Assembly (NCBI GenBank): GCA_036500605.1
Contig: DASYBU010000021.1
Location: forward strand, 248,001 to 312,000
Direction of reading: 5' to 3'
Length of the DNA: 64,000 nt
From: JAFALK01 sp036500605
Lineage (GTDB): Bacteria > Pseudomonadota > Gammaproteobacteria > Burkholderiales > Burkholderiaceae_C
Shown: piece by piece, positions 1 through 8,220 of the stretch
Layout: each line of letters starts with the position of its first letter
Numbering within the stretch: position 1 is the first letter of the stretch
Notes under the pieces: generated by a model
Seen by the model: only the letters and a program-made list of their open reading frames with translations
Database searches by the model: none
What the model was told of the DNA's origin: nothing
Position numbers and translations under genes: made by a program

Positions 1-114
1 TTCGCCGGGCCGCCCCAAGGACGACTTGAGCCGATGTCGATGCCGGGCCACCCCGGCATTGATCGGCGTCCCCTCGGGGGACCGGCCACGTACCCGTGGA
101 CGAGGGGCAAACAT

Positions 115-1083
115 TCAAGATCGCGATGCGGCGACCTCGGCCATCGACTTGTCGCCCAGGCCCATCGGCAGCGGGAAGCGCACATGCTCCTCAACGCCGG
201 GCAGGCTGCGCACGCTGGTGGCGCCGAGCTCACGCAGGCGGTTGATCACGGCTTGCACCAGCACATCGGGTGCCGAGGCGCCCGCGGTCAGGCCCACGCG
301 CGAACGACCTTCAAACCATTCGGCCTTGAGCTCGTCGCCGCTGTCAACCATATAGCCCGGCGTGCCCAGGCGCTCGGCCAGCTCGCGCAGGCGGTTGCTG
401 TTGGAGCTGGTGGGGCTGCCCACCACGATCACCACATCGACCTGCGGCGCGAGCACCTTGACCGCGTCCTGGCGGTTCTGCGTGGCGTAGCAGATGTCCT
501 GCTTCTTGGGCTCGCGAACCTGCGGGAAATGCTGCTTCACCGCCGCGAGGATCTCGGCCGCGTCGTCCACGCTGAGCGTGGTCTGCGTGACGACGGCCAG
601 CTTCTCGGGGTTCTTGACCTGCACGTATTGCACGTCGCTGACTTCTTCGACCAGGTAGATGCCGTCGGTCAGCTGGCCCATCGTGCCTTCGACTTCGGGG
701 TGCCCCTTGTGGCCGATCATGATGAACTCGAAGCCTTCCCTGCGGAGCTTGGCGACCTCGACGTGAACCTTGGTGACCAGCGGGCAAGTGGCGTCGAAGA
801 CCTCGAAGCCGCGCTCGGCCGCTTCCTTGCGCACCGCCTGGCTCACGCCGTGGGCGCTGAAGACCAGCGTGGCGCCGGGCGGCACTTCGGAGAGTTCCTC
901 GATGAAGATCGCGCCGCGCGATTTCAGGTCGTTGACCACATAGGTGTTGTGCACGATCTCGTGGCGCACATAGATCGGCGCGCCGAACTTGATCAGCGCA
1001 CGCTCCACGATCTCGATGGCACGGTCCACGCCGGCGCAAAAGCCGCGTGGTTCAGCAAGCAGGATTTCTTGTGTCGTTGTCAT
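115..1083 (-). CDS. ispH: 4-hydroxy-3-methylbut-2-enyl diphosphate reductase IspH
   Basis: Last enzyme of the MEP isoprenoid pathway; it reduces HMBPP to IPP and DMAPP with a [4Fe-4S] cluster. The 322-residue protein has the family length. The three cluster cysteines are in the usual contexts: C16 (RGFCAGV), C100 (DATCPLV) and C198 (DICYATQ). The conserved histidines H41 (VRHEIVHN), H78 (SAHGV) and H128 with E130 (GHPEVEG) are all present. The start overlaps the stop of the upstream FKBP gene by 4 bp, as in other proteobacteria where fkpB precedes ispH, so the two are translationally coupled. Confidence 0.97.
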   Translation of the reverse strand: MTTTQEILLAEPRGFCAGVDRAIEIVERALIKFGAPIYVRHEIVHNTYVVNDLKSRGAIFIEELSEVPPGATLVFSAHGVSQAVRKEAAERGFEVFDATCPLVTKVHVEVAKLRREGFEFIMIGHKGHPEVEGTMGQLTDGIYLVEEVSDVQYVQVKNPEKLAVVTQTTLSVDDAAEILAAVKQHFPQVREPKKQDICYATQNRQDAVKVLAPQVDVVIVVGSPTSSNSNRLRELAERLGTPGYMVDSGDELKAEWFEGRSRVGLTAGASAPDVLVQAVINRLRELGATSVRSLPGVEEHVRFPLPMGLGDKSMAEVAASRS

Positions 1084-1523
1084 AGCACGCCAATCACTTG
1101 GACTTCAAAGCTGACGGGCTTGCCGGCCAGCGGGTGATTGAAATCAAACAGCAGCCAATCGGCGCCCACTTCCTGCACGCGGCCGGCGTATACGCCCTGC
1201 CCGTCCGGCGTGGGGAACTGCACGACATCGCCGACGTGGTACTGCTCGTCCGGATCGCCCAACTCGCGCAGCAGGGACAGGCCCACGCGCTGGATCATCT
1301 CGGCGTTGTGCTCGCCAAAAGCCTCGCCCGGGGCCAGCGTGAAGCTGGTGCGCGCGCCCTCCTCCAGGCCGATCAGGCGCGCCTCGATGGCCGGCGACAG
1401 CTCGCCAGCCCCCAGGGACAGGGTCGCCGGCTTGTCGGCAAAGGTGTTGATCAGATCCTCACCCTGGGGGCCGCTGAGGCGGTAATGCAGGGTCAGGAAC
1501 GATCCCTCTTGAACGCGGGTCAT
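1080..1523 (-). CDS. fkpB: FKBP-type peptidyl-prolyl isomerase (SlpA/FkpB-like)
   Basis: Small cytoplasmic peptidyl-prolyl cis-trans isomerase/chaperone of the SlyD/SlpA type, 147 residues. The FKBP fold is recognisable from LTLHYRLSG near the N-terminus, the GAGELSPAIEARLIGLEEG segment, and the LAPGEAFGEHN motif that leads into the insert-in-flap domain. The C-terminal HPLAGKPVSFEVQVIGV strand is typical. There is no signal peptide and no histidine-rich SlyD tail, which favours SlpA/FkpB. It is upstream of ispH with a 4-bp overlap and divergent from radC, so the 44-bp gap to radC must hold both promoters. Confidence 0.9.
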   Translation of the reverse strand: MTRVQEGSFLTLHYRLSGPQGEDLINTFADKPATLSLGAGELSPAIEARLIGLEEGARTSFTLAPGEAFGEHNAEMIQRVGLSLLRELGDPDEQYHVGDVVQFPTPDGQGVYAGRVQEVGADWLLFDFNHPLAGKPVSFEVQVIGVL

Positions 1524-1567
1524 AGCTATTTGATGGATAAACTGACCGTGATTTTAAGTGCTGTCCC

Positions 1568-2242
1568 ATGTCCCTAGATGATCTGCCCCTTGAAGCGCGC
1601 CCGCGCGAGAAGTTGCTGGCCCGTGGCCCGGGCGCTTTGGCCGATGCCGAACTGCTGGCTTTGCTGCTGAGAACAGGGCTCGCGGGACGCTCGGTTTTGC
1701 ACTTGGCGCAGGATGTTCTGGACACTTTTGGCGGCTGGCCCGGCCTCTTGAAAGCCCAGGCGAGCGACCTGGCGCGAATCAAGGGCCTGGGGCCGGCCAA
1801 GCGGGCCGAGATCGCCGCCGTGCTGGAGATTGCGCGCCGCTCCCTGGCCGCGGAGCTGCAGGAACGTGCGGTCTTCAAGTCGCCTGAGGCGGTCAAGCAA
1901 TATTGCCAGTTGCAGCTCGGAGGGCTCAGCCATGAGGTGTTTGCCGTCCTGTTCCTCGATTCGCAGCAGCGCCTGATTCGCATGGAAACCCTGTTCCAAG
2001 GCACGCTGACCCGCACGGCCGTCTACCCGCGCGAGGTGGCCCGGCGCGCGCTGGAGCTGAACGCCTGCGCGGTGATCCTGGCCCACAACCATCCTTCGGG
2101 CGTCGCCGAGCCTTCGCGCGCCGATGAACTGCTGACCGGCGGCCTCCAGGCTGCACTCGGCTTGCTCGATGTGCGCGTGATCGATCATCTGATCGTCGGT
2201 TCAGGCGAGGTGATCTCGTTTGCCGAACGGGGGCTGCTGTGA
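1568..2242 (+). CDS. radC: RadC family JAB/MPN domain protein
   Basis: RadC-family protein of 224 residues. A helix-hairpin-helix DNA-contact region (IKGLGPAKRAEIAAVLEIAR, about residues 74-93) is followed by the MPN+/JAMM domain. The metal-binding signature is intact: HNHPSGVAEPSRAD gives the HxH...D ligands with an upstream Glu. The family was named for a DNA-repair phenotype that was later disputed, so its biochemical role remains unsettled. The gene overlaps the following Smr gene by 4 bp (GTGA), so the pair is an operon. Confidence 0.95.
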   Translation: MSLDDLPLEARPREKLLARGPGALADAELLALLLRTGLAGRSVLHLAQDVLDTFGGWPGLLKAQASDLARIKGLGPAKRAEIAAVLEIARRSLAAELQERAVFKSPEAVKQYCQLQLGGLSHEVFAVLFLDSQQRLIRMETLFQGTLTRTAVYPREVARRALELNACAVILAHNHPSGVAEPSRADELLTGGLQAALGLLDVRVIDHLIVGSGEVISFAERGLL

Positions 2243-2874
2243 ACCCGCTCAAATCGCTGGCCGATCTCAAGGAACTCCAGCGCGAGCTGCAACTCCGCCG
2301 CCGGCTCGAAGAAGAACAGCGTGAACGCGCCGCCGCGGCCGCGCGTCTGGCCGACCAGGAGCGAAGATTGTTCGAGCTCAGCGTCGGCGAGGTGACGCCC
2401 ATGCCGTCGAACTTGCGCGTTATGCATTCTTTCGCTCTGCCCGAGCCCTTGCCCCTGCAACGCGAGGCGGACGAACGTGCGGTGCTCCTGCAGGCGCTCT
2501 CGGACGACTTCGATGTCGAATCGCTGCTGGAGACCGACGAAGCGCTGTCCTTCCGTCGCCCCGAGGTCAGCGTCGACGTGGTTCACAAGCTGCGCCGCGG
2601 CCACTGGGCCTTGCAGGCACAGATCGATCTGCATGGGCTGCGACGCGATCAGGCGCGCGAGGCCTTGAGTAGCTTCGTGCATGAGTCCGGCCGACGCGGC
2701 CTGCGCTGCGTGCGAGTGGTCCACGGCAAAGGCAACGGCTCGCCGGGACGGGAATCAATCCTCAAGAGCCGCGTACGTCGCTGGCTCGTTCAAAAGAACG
2801 AGGTGCTGGCGTTTGTTCAGGCGCGCGCCAGCGATGGCGGCGCGGGTGCCTTGATGGTCCTGCTGGGTTCCTGA
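2239..2874 (+). CDS. Smr/MutS2 domain endonuclease-like protein
   Basis: Protein of 211 residues with an Arg/Glu-rich predicted coiled coil at residues 5-45 (LKELQRELQLRRRLEEEQRE and on). A C-terminal Smr domain spans about residues 115-205. The Smr hallmarks are IDLHGL (the LDLHG motif) and RVVHGKGNG (the HGKG motif). Stand-alone Smr proteins have nicking endonuclease or RNA-cleaving activity in other bacteria; no target can be read here. The start is GTG, overlapping the radC stop. Confidence 0.9.
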   Translation: MNPLKSLADLKELQRELQLRRRLEEEQRERAAAAARLADQERRLFELSVGEVTPMPSNLRVMHSFALPEPLPLQREADERAVLLQALSDDFDVESLLETDEALSFRRPEVSVDVVHKLRRGHWALQAQIDLHGLRRDQAREALSSFVHESGRRGLRCVRVVHGKGNGSPGRESILKSRVRRWLVQKNEVLAFVQARASDGGAGALMVLLGS

Positions 2875-2986
2875 GCCTCGATCGATTTGCAGCGGGCGCA
2901 CAACAGCCGGGGGTTTGACGCCGACAGGATCGCTGGATAGGCTCAAGACGCGGATTTGGTTTCACCGTTCAGTTGGTTCAGCCGTC

Positions 2987-3013
2987 TTGGTTCTCTTGGT
3001 TCTCTTGGTTCTC
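2987..3013 (+). repeat. Three perfect copies of a 9-bp tandem repeat before a tonB-type gene
   Basis: TTGGTTCTC occurs three times back to back (2987-2995, 2996-3004, 3005-3013), ending 22 bp before the chosen start codon of the TonB-like gene. The unit is a multiple of three, so an open frame through it (VLLVLLVL) is not broken by copy-number change. However, the ribosome-binding site lies downstream of the repeat, which argues that the repeat is in the leader. Confidence 0.8.
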
Positions 3014-3034
3014 TTCATTGCGAAGGAAATGAGC

Positions 3035-3676
3035 ATGGACTCCACAGCGCGTCTTCCCCAGAACCCTGCAGCCCGCTTCACGGGCATCGGCCTTGCCGTA
3101 GCGGTTCATGTCGTGGTCATCCTGGCCCTGAGCCAGGGCTTGATGAACACGACCAAACCCAAGCCCGCCGAAGCTCCCATCGTCGTGCTCAAGGACGAAC
3201 CCAAGCCCTTGCCCTTGCCCGTACCACCGCCCAAACCCACGGTGATCAAGCTTGACGATCCGACGCTACCGGTCATCCCGACGCCGGTCTTCAAGGAATC
3301 CGAACCTGCGCTGACGAACCCGCCAACGATCCGTCCGCTTGAAGGCACGGATACCCGCCCGGTCGGCCCGGTGCTGGCGCAGGCGGATCCCGTGCCTGTC
3401 CCACACAACGGCCCTCAACCCGTCAACGCGGTCTGCACGAAGACGATGGCACCGACGATGCCGGCCACCAACTTCTCGGGCGACGCGGTATTCCGGGTCA
3501 TCGCCGGCACGCATGCGGGCCATGTCAATTCGGTCGAGATCCAGGCCGTCAGCGGCGGCATGGACATGCGTTCGCAGCGCGCCTTCAAGGCGGCCATCGA
3601 ATCCGCCTTGCGCGAAGGTTATGAATGCGCCAGCGATGTGCGCTTCACGCAGGAGTTCCACTTCCGGGTTGAGTGA
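3035..3676 (+). CDS. Energy transducer TonB-like protein
   Basis: A 213-residue inner-membrane-anchored protein resembling TonB, which couples the proton motive force to outer-membrane receptors. It has an N-terminal membrane segment (FTGIGLAVAVHVVVILAL, about residues 14-31) and a Pro/Lys-rich periplasmic stretch (residues about 40-75, KPLPLPVPPPKP type). A C-terminal domain runs from about residue 135 to the end (TNFSGDAVFRV ... VRFTQEFHFRVE). ATG at 3035 is preferred because AAGGAA lies six bases upstream; a longer frame from 2915 would need translation through the 9-bp repeats. No exbB/exbD neighbours are present. Confidence 0.82.
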   Translation: MDSTARLPQNPAARFTGIGLAVAVHVVVILALSQGLMNTTKPKPAEAPIVVLKDEPKPLPLPVPPPKPTVIKLDDPTLPVIPTPVFKESEPALTNPPTIRPLEGTDTRPVGPVLAQADPVPVPHNGPQPVNAVCTKTMAPTMPATNFSGDAVFRVIAGTHAGHVNSVEIQAVSGGMDMRSQRAFKAAIESALREGYECASDVRFTQEFHFRVE

Positions 3677-3705
3677 GTCCGGCACCGGCTTGCTTCATCC
3701 ATTCG

Positions 3706-3744
3706 AGGCGCGCGCAAGGCAACTTGCGCGCGCCTTTGTTCTTT
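3706..3744 (+). terminator. Rho-independent terminator after the tonB-like gene
   Basis: A perfect 13-bp inverted repeat (AGGCGCGCGCAAG, loop GCAA, CTTGCGCGCGCCT; 3706-3735) is followed by TTGTTCTTT. It sits 30 bp after the stop codon. Confidence 0.85.
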
Positions 3745-3918
3745 AAGCGACAGCGGGGATAGCAGACACGCAATCCAGGGGCGTGAACTAGATCATCCTT
3801 GTCTCCTATTTGCGAAGCTCACCCCCGACTCAGGGTACCCATCAGGTCGCTGCCCCAGTAACCTTGAGTCAATCCCTAGCCCGGATAAGTTTGCAGTAAA
3901 TAAAAAGTGAGCTTCGTC

Positions 3919-4536
3919 ATGTACAGAAATCTTGTCGCCGCCGCCGTCCTGATGGCACTTGCAGCGGCTGCCCAGGCCAATGTCACCGCCGGCATCGCCA
4001 ACCAGAATTCCACCTCCTTCCTCGACCTGTCTTCCGCGAGCAGCGGCATCACGGTCTCGGGCGGCGCGCTTTACAACACCAACACGAACGGCCTGCCCAG
4101 TGCGGCCATTCCCACGGACGTCGCGAGCAGCACCGCGAGCATCGGCGAATGGCTGGGCGTGGGCCCGAACAACGGCACGGGTGGCGATGCCGTCCTGAGC
4201 TTCACCTCACCGGTGTCTTATGTGAGCTTCCTGTGGGGTTCGCCGGACAGCTACAACACGCTGACGGTCACCACGAATCTGGGCACCTACAACTTCCAGT
4301 CGAGCAACCTCACGGGCCTCGTCTACGACGGTAACCAGTCTTATGCCTCGTATGTGGGCTTCACCGCCAGCGCGGGCGAGTCGATCACCTCGCTGACCTT
4401 CAGCAGCGGCGGCAATGCCTTTGAAGCCTCGAACTTCTCGGTCACGAGCCCGGTGCCGGAACCCGAGAGCTACGCCTTGCTGATGGCCGGTTTGTTCGCC
4501 ATCGGCCTCTTCCGCCGCCGTCGCGCGGCTCGCTGA
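3919..4536 (+). CDS. PEP-CTERM sorting-domain exported protein
   Basis: Exported protein of 205 residues destined for exosortase processing. A signal peptide (MYRNLVAAAVLMALAAAAQA) is followed by a Ser/Thr/Gly/Asn-rich, cysteine-free body. The C-terminal tail has the PEP-CTERM plan: VPEPESYALLM, a hydrophobic stretch (AGLFAIGLF) and a basic end (RRRRAAR). PEP-CTERM proteins are linked in many biofilm-forming proteobacteria to exopolysaccharide loci. No exosortase is in this window. ATG at 3919 is chosen over the in-frame GTG at 3907 because it begins the signal peptide directly; neither has a strong ribosome-binding site. The 242-bp upstream gap holds the tonB terminator and no recognised promoter. 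Confidence 0.88.
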   Translation: MYRNLVAAAVLMALAAAAQANVTAGIANQNSTSFLDLSSASSGITVSGGALYNTNTNGLPSAAIPTDVASSTASIGEWLGVGPNNGTGGDAVLSFTSPVSYVSFLWGSPDSYNTLTVTTNLGTYNFQSSNLTGLVYDGNQSYASYVGFTASAGESITSLTFSSGGNAFEASNFSVTSPVPEPESYALLMAGLFAIGLFRRRRAAR

Positions 4537-4560
4537 GTCGCAAGCAGCCGTCCGCCGTTC

Positions 4561-4947
4561 TCAGATATTGCGCATCCAGTCCGCGGTGCCTGAGAACGAC
4601 TCGGCCAGACGAGACTGCAAGGCCGGATCGAGCTCACATTCCTGCATCGCCTGCGCCATGCAGGCGAGCCACTGATCACGCTCCTTGATGCCGATGCGGA
4701 ACGGCATGTGCCGCGCCCGCAGCCGCGGGTGGCCGAAGCGTTCGATGTATTGGTCGGGGCCGCCGAGCCAGCCGCACAGAAACCAATTGAGCTTGTCGCG
4801 CGCAGCGTCCAGGCTCTCGCCGTGAACCGAGCGCAACTGCGCATAGGCCGGTTCCAGATCCATCAGGTCGTAGAAACGATCGACAAGCTTGCGCACGGCA
4901 GCCTCGCCGCCGACCCACTCGAAAGCGGTGCTGGGGGATTCGCTCAC
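4561..4947 (-). CDS. Group II truncated haemoglobin
   Basis: Small haem globin (128 residues) of the trHbO type, with roles in O2/NO/peroxide chemistry in other bacteria. Recognisable features are FYDLMD after the A/B helices, the LCGWLGGPDQYIERFGHPRLRARH region with the predicted proximal histidine H80, and the C-terminal helix ending AESFSGTADWM. It is the third gene of a leftward operon behind a diguanylate cyclase and an FlhG-like ATPase (14-bp gap). That is an unusual setting which may link oxygen or NO sensing to motility or c-di-GMP signalling (inference). Confidence 0.93.
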   Translation of the reverse strand: MSESPSTAFEWVGGEAAVRKLVDRFYDLMDLEPAYAQLRSVHGESLDAARDKLNWFLCGWLGGPDQYIERFGHPRLRARHMPFRIGIKERDQWLACMAQAMQECELDPALQSRLAESFSGTADWMRNI

Positions 4948-4961
4948 GGGAACACGCTCAG

Positions 4962-5741
4962 TCAGGAAGAAATCTTCAGCGCCAAGGCCTTGATGGCCTG
5001 CGCAGCATCGCTGCCCGGGAAGTTCTCAAGCACCAGCTGGCGCTTGAGCACCGCCTGCTTGACAGCCGTATCGGAGCGCACCTCGCCCAGCAGATTGAGC
5101 TGGAAGGTGGCACCCGGCATGGCGCCGACAAAGCGTTGCAAGACCTGCTGCAACTGGCCACAGATCAGCTTGCCTTCACCTGCGCGGTTGGTCTGGTTGA
5201 CCAGCAGGCCGATGACACGGCGCTCCTGTTGCGTGGCCAGCACCTTGATGGTGGCGTAGGCATCGGTCAGCGAAGTCGGCTCAGGTGTGGCCACCACGAG
5301 CACGTCGGCCGCCAGCGAAATCGAATACAGCACCACATCCGAGATGCCGGCGCCGGTGTCGAGCAGGACCCAGTCGTAGCGCGGCTTGACCACGTCGAGG
5401 ATGTGCAGGAGCTTGTCCCGCACCTCGGGCGTCAGGCGCGAATACTCGACCATGCCGGAGCCGGCCAGCAGCACCGAGAAACCACCGGGCGCGGGCAGGA
5501 TGGCCTGGTCCAGCGTGCAGCGCTCGGTGAACACATCGTGCAGCGTGAGCTTGGGGTGCAGGTTCAGCACCACGTCGAGATTGGCGAGGCCGAGGTCGGC
5601 GTCCAGCACCAGCACCTTGAAGCCGCGCTCGGCCAGAGCCGCAGCCAGATTGGCCGTGACGAAGGTCTTGCCCACGCCTCCCTTGCCGCTGGTCACGGCC
5701 AGGGTGCGGGCACCCGGCTTCGAGCTTGCGGTCGTATTCAT
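4962..5741 (-). CDS. MinD/ParA-family ATPase, FlhG/YlxH-like
   Basis: A 259-residue SIMIBI-class ATPase with a deviant Walker A (KGGVGKT, residues 20-26). The switch I/II-type motif LDADLGLANLDVVL (about 46-59) and a third motif (DWVLLDTGAGISD) follow. DADLGLANLD is characteristic of the FlhG/YlxH group that controls flagellar number and placement, rather than of cell-division MinD. There is no clear C-terminal amphipathic MinD tail. It overlaps the upstream GGDEF gene by 4 bp (ATGA). flhF and flagellar genes are not in this window, so the flagellar role is by family resemblance. Confidence 0.85.
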   Translation of the reverse strand: MNTTASSKPGARTLAVTSGKGGVGKTFVTANLAAALAERGFKVLVLDADLGLANLDVVLNLHPKLTLHDVFTERCTLDQAILPAPGGFSVLLAGSGMVEYSRLTPEVRDKLLHILDVVKPRYDWVLLDTGAGISDVVLYSISLAADVLVVATPEPTSLTDAYATIKVLATQQERRVIGLLVNQTNRAGEGKLICGQLQQVLQRFVGAMPGATFQLNLLGEVRSDTAVKQAVLKRQLVLENFPGSDAAQAIKALALKISS

Positions 5742-6460
5742 TCGTCTTCCTGTTGGGTCAGGGCAAAGAGCATGCCCTTTTCTTCAGCGCTCACCTGCGA
5801 TTCGACCAAGGGCTCCAGGCACACGCGATCGCGGCCTTCGGTCTTGGATCGATAAAGCTGGCGGTCGGAACGTTCCATCCACAGCAACGACGAGGAGCGC
5901 ACCCACTGCGGCGCAAACGCCCCGCCCAGGCTCACCGTGACATTGATCTTCTGCCCCGGCGCGACCTCGATCAATTCGGCCGCCACGCGCTCGCGCACGC
6001 GCTCGGCCACCGCCGTGCCGTAGGCGCTCGCGCAATTGGGCAGGATCACGGCGAATTCTTCGCCACCGACGCGCGCCACCGTGTCCATCGGGCGCACCAC
6101 ATGGTTCAGGCAAGCGGCCACGGCCTGGATCACCAGATCGCCGGCGTTGTGGCCATAGGTGTCGTTGACGGTCTTGAAGTGATCAATGTCGAGCGTGAGC
6201 AGCAGGGCCGGTTCACCGGAACGGGCCACGCGGTCAATTTCGCGGGCGAGCGCCATCTCGAAGCTGCGACGGTTGTAAAGCCCCGTCAAGGCATCCTTGC
6301 TGGAGAGATCGCACAAGGCGTCCACCACGGCCTGGACCCACAGCAAACTGTAAGGTTCAACTTCAGGCAGTGTTGCACCGGCCTGTTGCAGCAACTGCAA
6401 AGCCTGGTCTAGCCGCAAGCTGCGGGCATCAACGAAAGCAGTAGGCGTAGAGCGGTTCAA
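5738..6460 (-). CDS. Diguanylate cyclase (GGDEF domain)
   Basis: Cytoplasmic 240-residue protein that should make c-di-GMP from GTP. The N-terminal 50 residues are helical with no recognised sensor. The GGDEF domain spans about residues 52-215, with DALTGLYNRRSFE at its start and DIDHFKTVNDTYGH as the substrate/metal region. The active-site signature is GGEEF at 132-136. RPMD at 123-126 sits five residues upstream and matches the inhibitory I-site RxxD, so product inhibition is likely. It is the first gene of a leftward operon with the FlhG-like ATPase and globin, divergent from cheR. Confidence 0.94.
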   Translation of the reverse strand: MNRSTPTAFVDARSLRLDQALQLLQQAGATLPEVEPYSLLWVQAVVDALCDLSSKDALTGLYNRRSFEMALAREIDRVARSGEPALLLTLDIDHFKTVNDTYGHNAGDLVIQAVAACLNHVVRPMDTVARVGGEEFAVILPNCASAYGTAVAERVRERVAAELIEVAPGQKINVTVSLGGAFAPQWVRSSSLLWMERSDRQLYRSKTEGRDRVCLEPLVESQVSAEEKGMLFALTQQEDE

Positions 6461-6670
6461 GGGTGCAGACAGACAAGACTTCAGCGCTTTGGCGGCAGTC
6501 TATCAGCGCACTGACAGGCGCAATGATGTGAAAGTGCGACCTCTTGCCGCAGTTCGCCGTACTAACGCCCCAGTTTTGCGTCAGGATGGCGTCCGAGCGT
6601 GCAAAATCAGCGCGTATCCGCAGGTTGAGGGTGAACAGGCCTGACCTAATTACAGAAGCGAGCTCAACGT

Positions 6671-7513
6671 ATGCCTCCTGTCGCAAGTGCCGACGCTGCC
6701 GAAGCCATCGACCATGAGTTCAGCTTTAGCCGCGCCGATTTTGATCGCGTGCGTCAACTGATCTACAAACATGCGGGCATCAGCCTCCACGATGGCAAGA
6801 ACGCCATGGTCTACAGCCGGCTCTCGCGCCGCCTGCGCGAGACGGGCCACACCAGTTTCGCCGCTTACTTGCAATCATTGGAAAGCAGCAACAACGCGCA
6901 GGAGTGGCAAGAGTTCGTCAACTGCCTGACGACGAACCTGACCAGTTTCTTCCGCGAGGAACATCATTTCCACGCACTGACCGAAGACCTGAAAGCCCTG
7001 TCCGCCCGGCCCGTGCGCATCTGGTGCTGCGCCGCCTCCACCGGCGAAGAGCCCTACTCGATCGCGATGACCTGCCATGAGGCGCTGGGCAGCAACTCCA
7101 GCGTTCAACTGACCTGCAGCGACATCGACACGAACGTGCTGAACACCGCTCGCAAGGGCGTCTACAGCGCCGATGCACGGGGCTTGAACCCGCAGCGGCT
7201 CAAATCCTTCTTCCTGCGCGGCACGGGTGCCAACTCGGGCCGCATGCGCGTCAAGCCGGAACTGCAACGCGGCATCGAGTTCCGCTCGCTGAACCTGATG
7301 GACCAGCAGTGGTCGCTCGGCGACCCTTTTCACATGGTGTTCTGCCGCAACGTGATGATCTATTTCGATGCCCCGACGCAGCGCAAGGTGCTGGAGCGCA
7401 TCCATCGCGTGATGAAGCCGCAAGGCCTGCTGTACGTCGGCCATTCGGAGAACTTCACCGAGGCCAAAGACCTGTTCCGCCTCCGTGGCAAGACCATCTA
7501 CGAGCGGGTTTAA
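6671..7513 (+). CDS. cheR: Chemotaxis protein methyltransferase CheR
   Basis: SAM-dependent glutamate methyltransferase that adapts chemoreceptors; 280 residues. The helical N-terminal CheR domain covers roughly residues 15-75. The SAM-binding motif VRIWCCAASTGEEPYSIA is near residue 115, the D of CSDIDTNVL contacts SAM, and FHMVFCRNVMIYF marks the catalytic region. It is followed at short spacing by cheD and cheB in one rightward unit. The 210-bp region upstream is shared with the divergent diguanylate cyclase operon. Confidence 0.96.
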   Translation: MPPVASADAAEAIDHEFSFSRADFDRVRQLIYKHAGISLHDGKNAMVYSRLSRRLRETGHTSFAAYLQSLESSNNAQEWQEFVNCLTTNLTSFFREEHHFHALTEDLKALSARPVRIWCCAASTGEEPYSIAMTCHEALGSNSSVQLTCSDIDTNVLNTARKGVYSADARGLNPQRLKSFFLRGTGANSGRMRVKPELQRGIEFRSLNLMDQQWSLGDPFHMVFCRNVMIYFDAPTQRKVLERIHRVMKPQGLLYVGHSENFTEAKDLFRLRGKTIYERV

Positions 7514-7519
7514 AGACAT

Positions 7520-8185
7520 ATGAGCACCCCCGCCGGCCTGCTCGCCGCCGCTGCCAGCGCCAACAGCGTCGGTGCCGCACGCGTCGCTCACCTCAAGACA
7601 CTGCCTCGCAAGAACGGCGAGGCCTCCTTCTTCTTCTACGACGCGCATTTCAAGAACGCCGCCGTCAAGATCCTGCCGGGCGAGTATTTCGTCGACAACG
7701 AAGACCTGCTGGTCATGACCACGCTGGGTTCCTGCATCGCCGCCTGCCTGTGGGACCGCACCGCCATGATCGGCGGCATGAACCACTTCATGCTGCCCGA
7801 AGGCTCCGGCGATTCAGGCCGTTATGGCTCGTTCGCGATGGAGCTCTTGATCAACGAAATGATGAAGCGCGGCGCTGCCAAGAGCCGCATGGAAGCCAAG
7901 ATCTTCGGCGGCGGCGCGGTGATTGCCGGCATGAACACGATCAACGTGGGCGAGCGCAACACCAACTTCGTGATCGACTACCTGAAGACCGAGCGCATCC
8001 CCATCGTCTCCAAGGACGTGATGGACGTCTATCCGCGCAAGGTCTGCTTCCTGCCGCACAGCGGCAAGGCCATGGTCAAGCGCCTGGCCCCGACCAACAC
8101 CGATGCCCTGGTCCAGCAAGACCGCGTCGCGGCCCAGAAGGCGGCGCCAGTGGTCAGCACCGGCGGCTCCATCGACCTGTTTTGA
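7520..8185 (+). CDS. cheD: Chemoreceptor glutamine deamidase CheD
   Basis: Deamidates specific receptor glutamines to create methylation sites; 221 residues, typical for betaproteobacterial CheD. The catalytic cysteine is in TLGSCIAACLWD and the catalytic histidine in GGMNHFMLP, followed by the expected FGGGAVIAGM segment. The extended N-terminus (about 60 residues, Ala-rich then KNGEASFFFYDAHF) is common in this group. Only 6 bp separate it from cheR and 35 bp from cheB. Confidence 0.96.
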   Translation: MSTPAGLLAAAASANSVGAARVAHLKTLPRKNGEASFFFYDAHFKNAAVKILPGEYFVDNEDLLVMTTLGSCIAACLWDRTAMIGGMNHFMLPEGSGDSGRYGSFAMELLINEMMKRGAAKSRMEAKIFGGGAVIAGMNTINVGERNTNFVIDYLKTERIPIVSKDVMDVYPRKVCFLPHSGKAMVKRLAPTNTDALVQQDRVAAQKAAPVVSTGGSIDLF

Positions 8186-8220
8186 TTGAATGAACGCACG
8201 TAAGAAGTTAGGAATTTGAC

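Noticed and set aside
3679..3695. CCGGCACCGGCTTGCTT after the tonB-like gene, resembling a sigma-54 site
   Set aside because: GG and GC are 9 rather than 10 bases apart, and spacing is critical for sigma-54.
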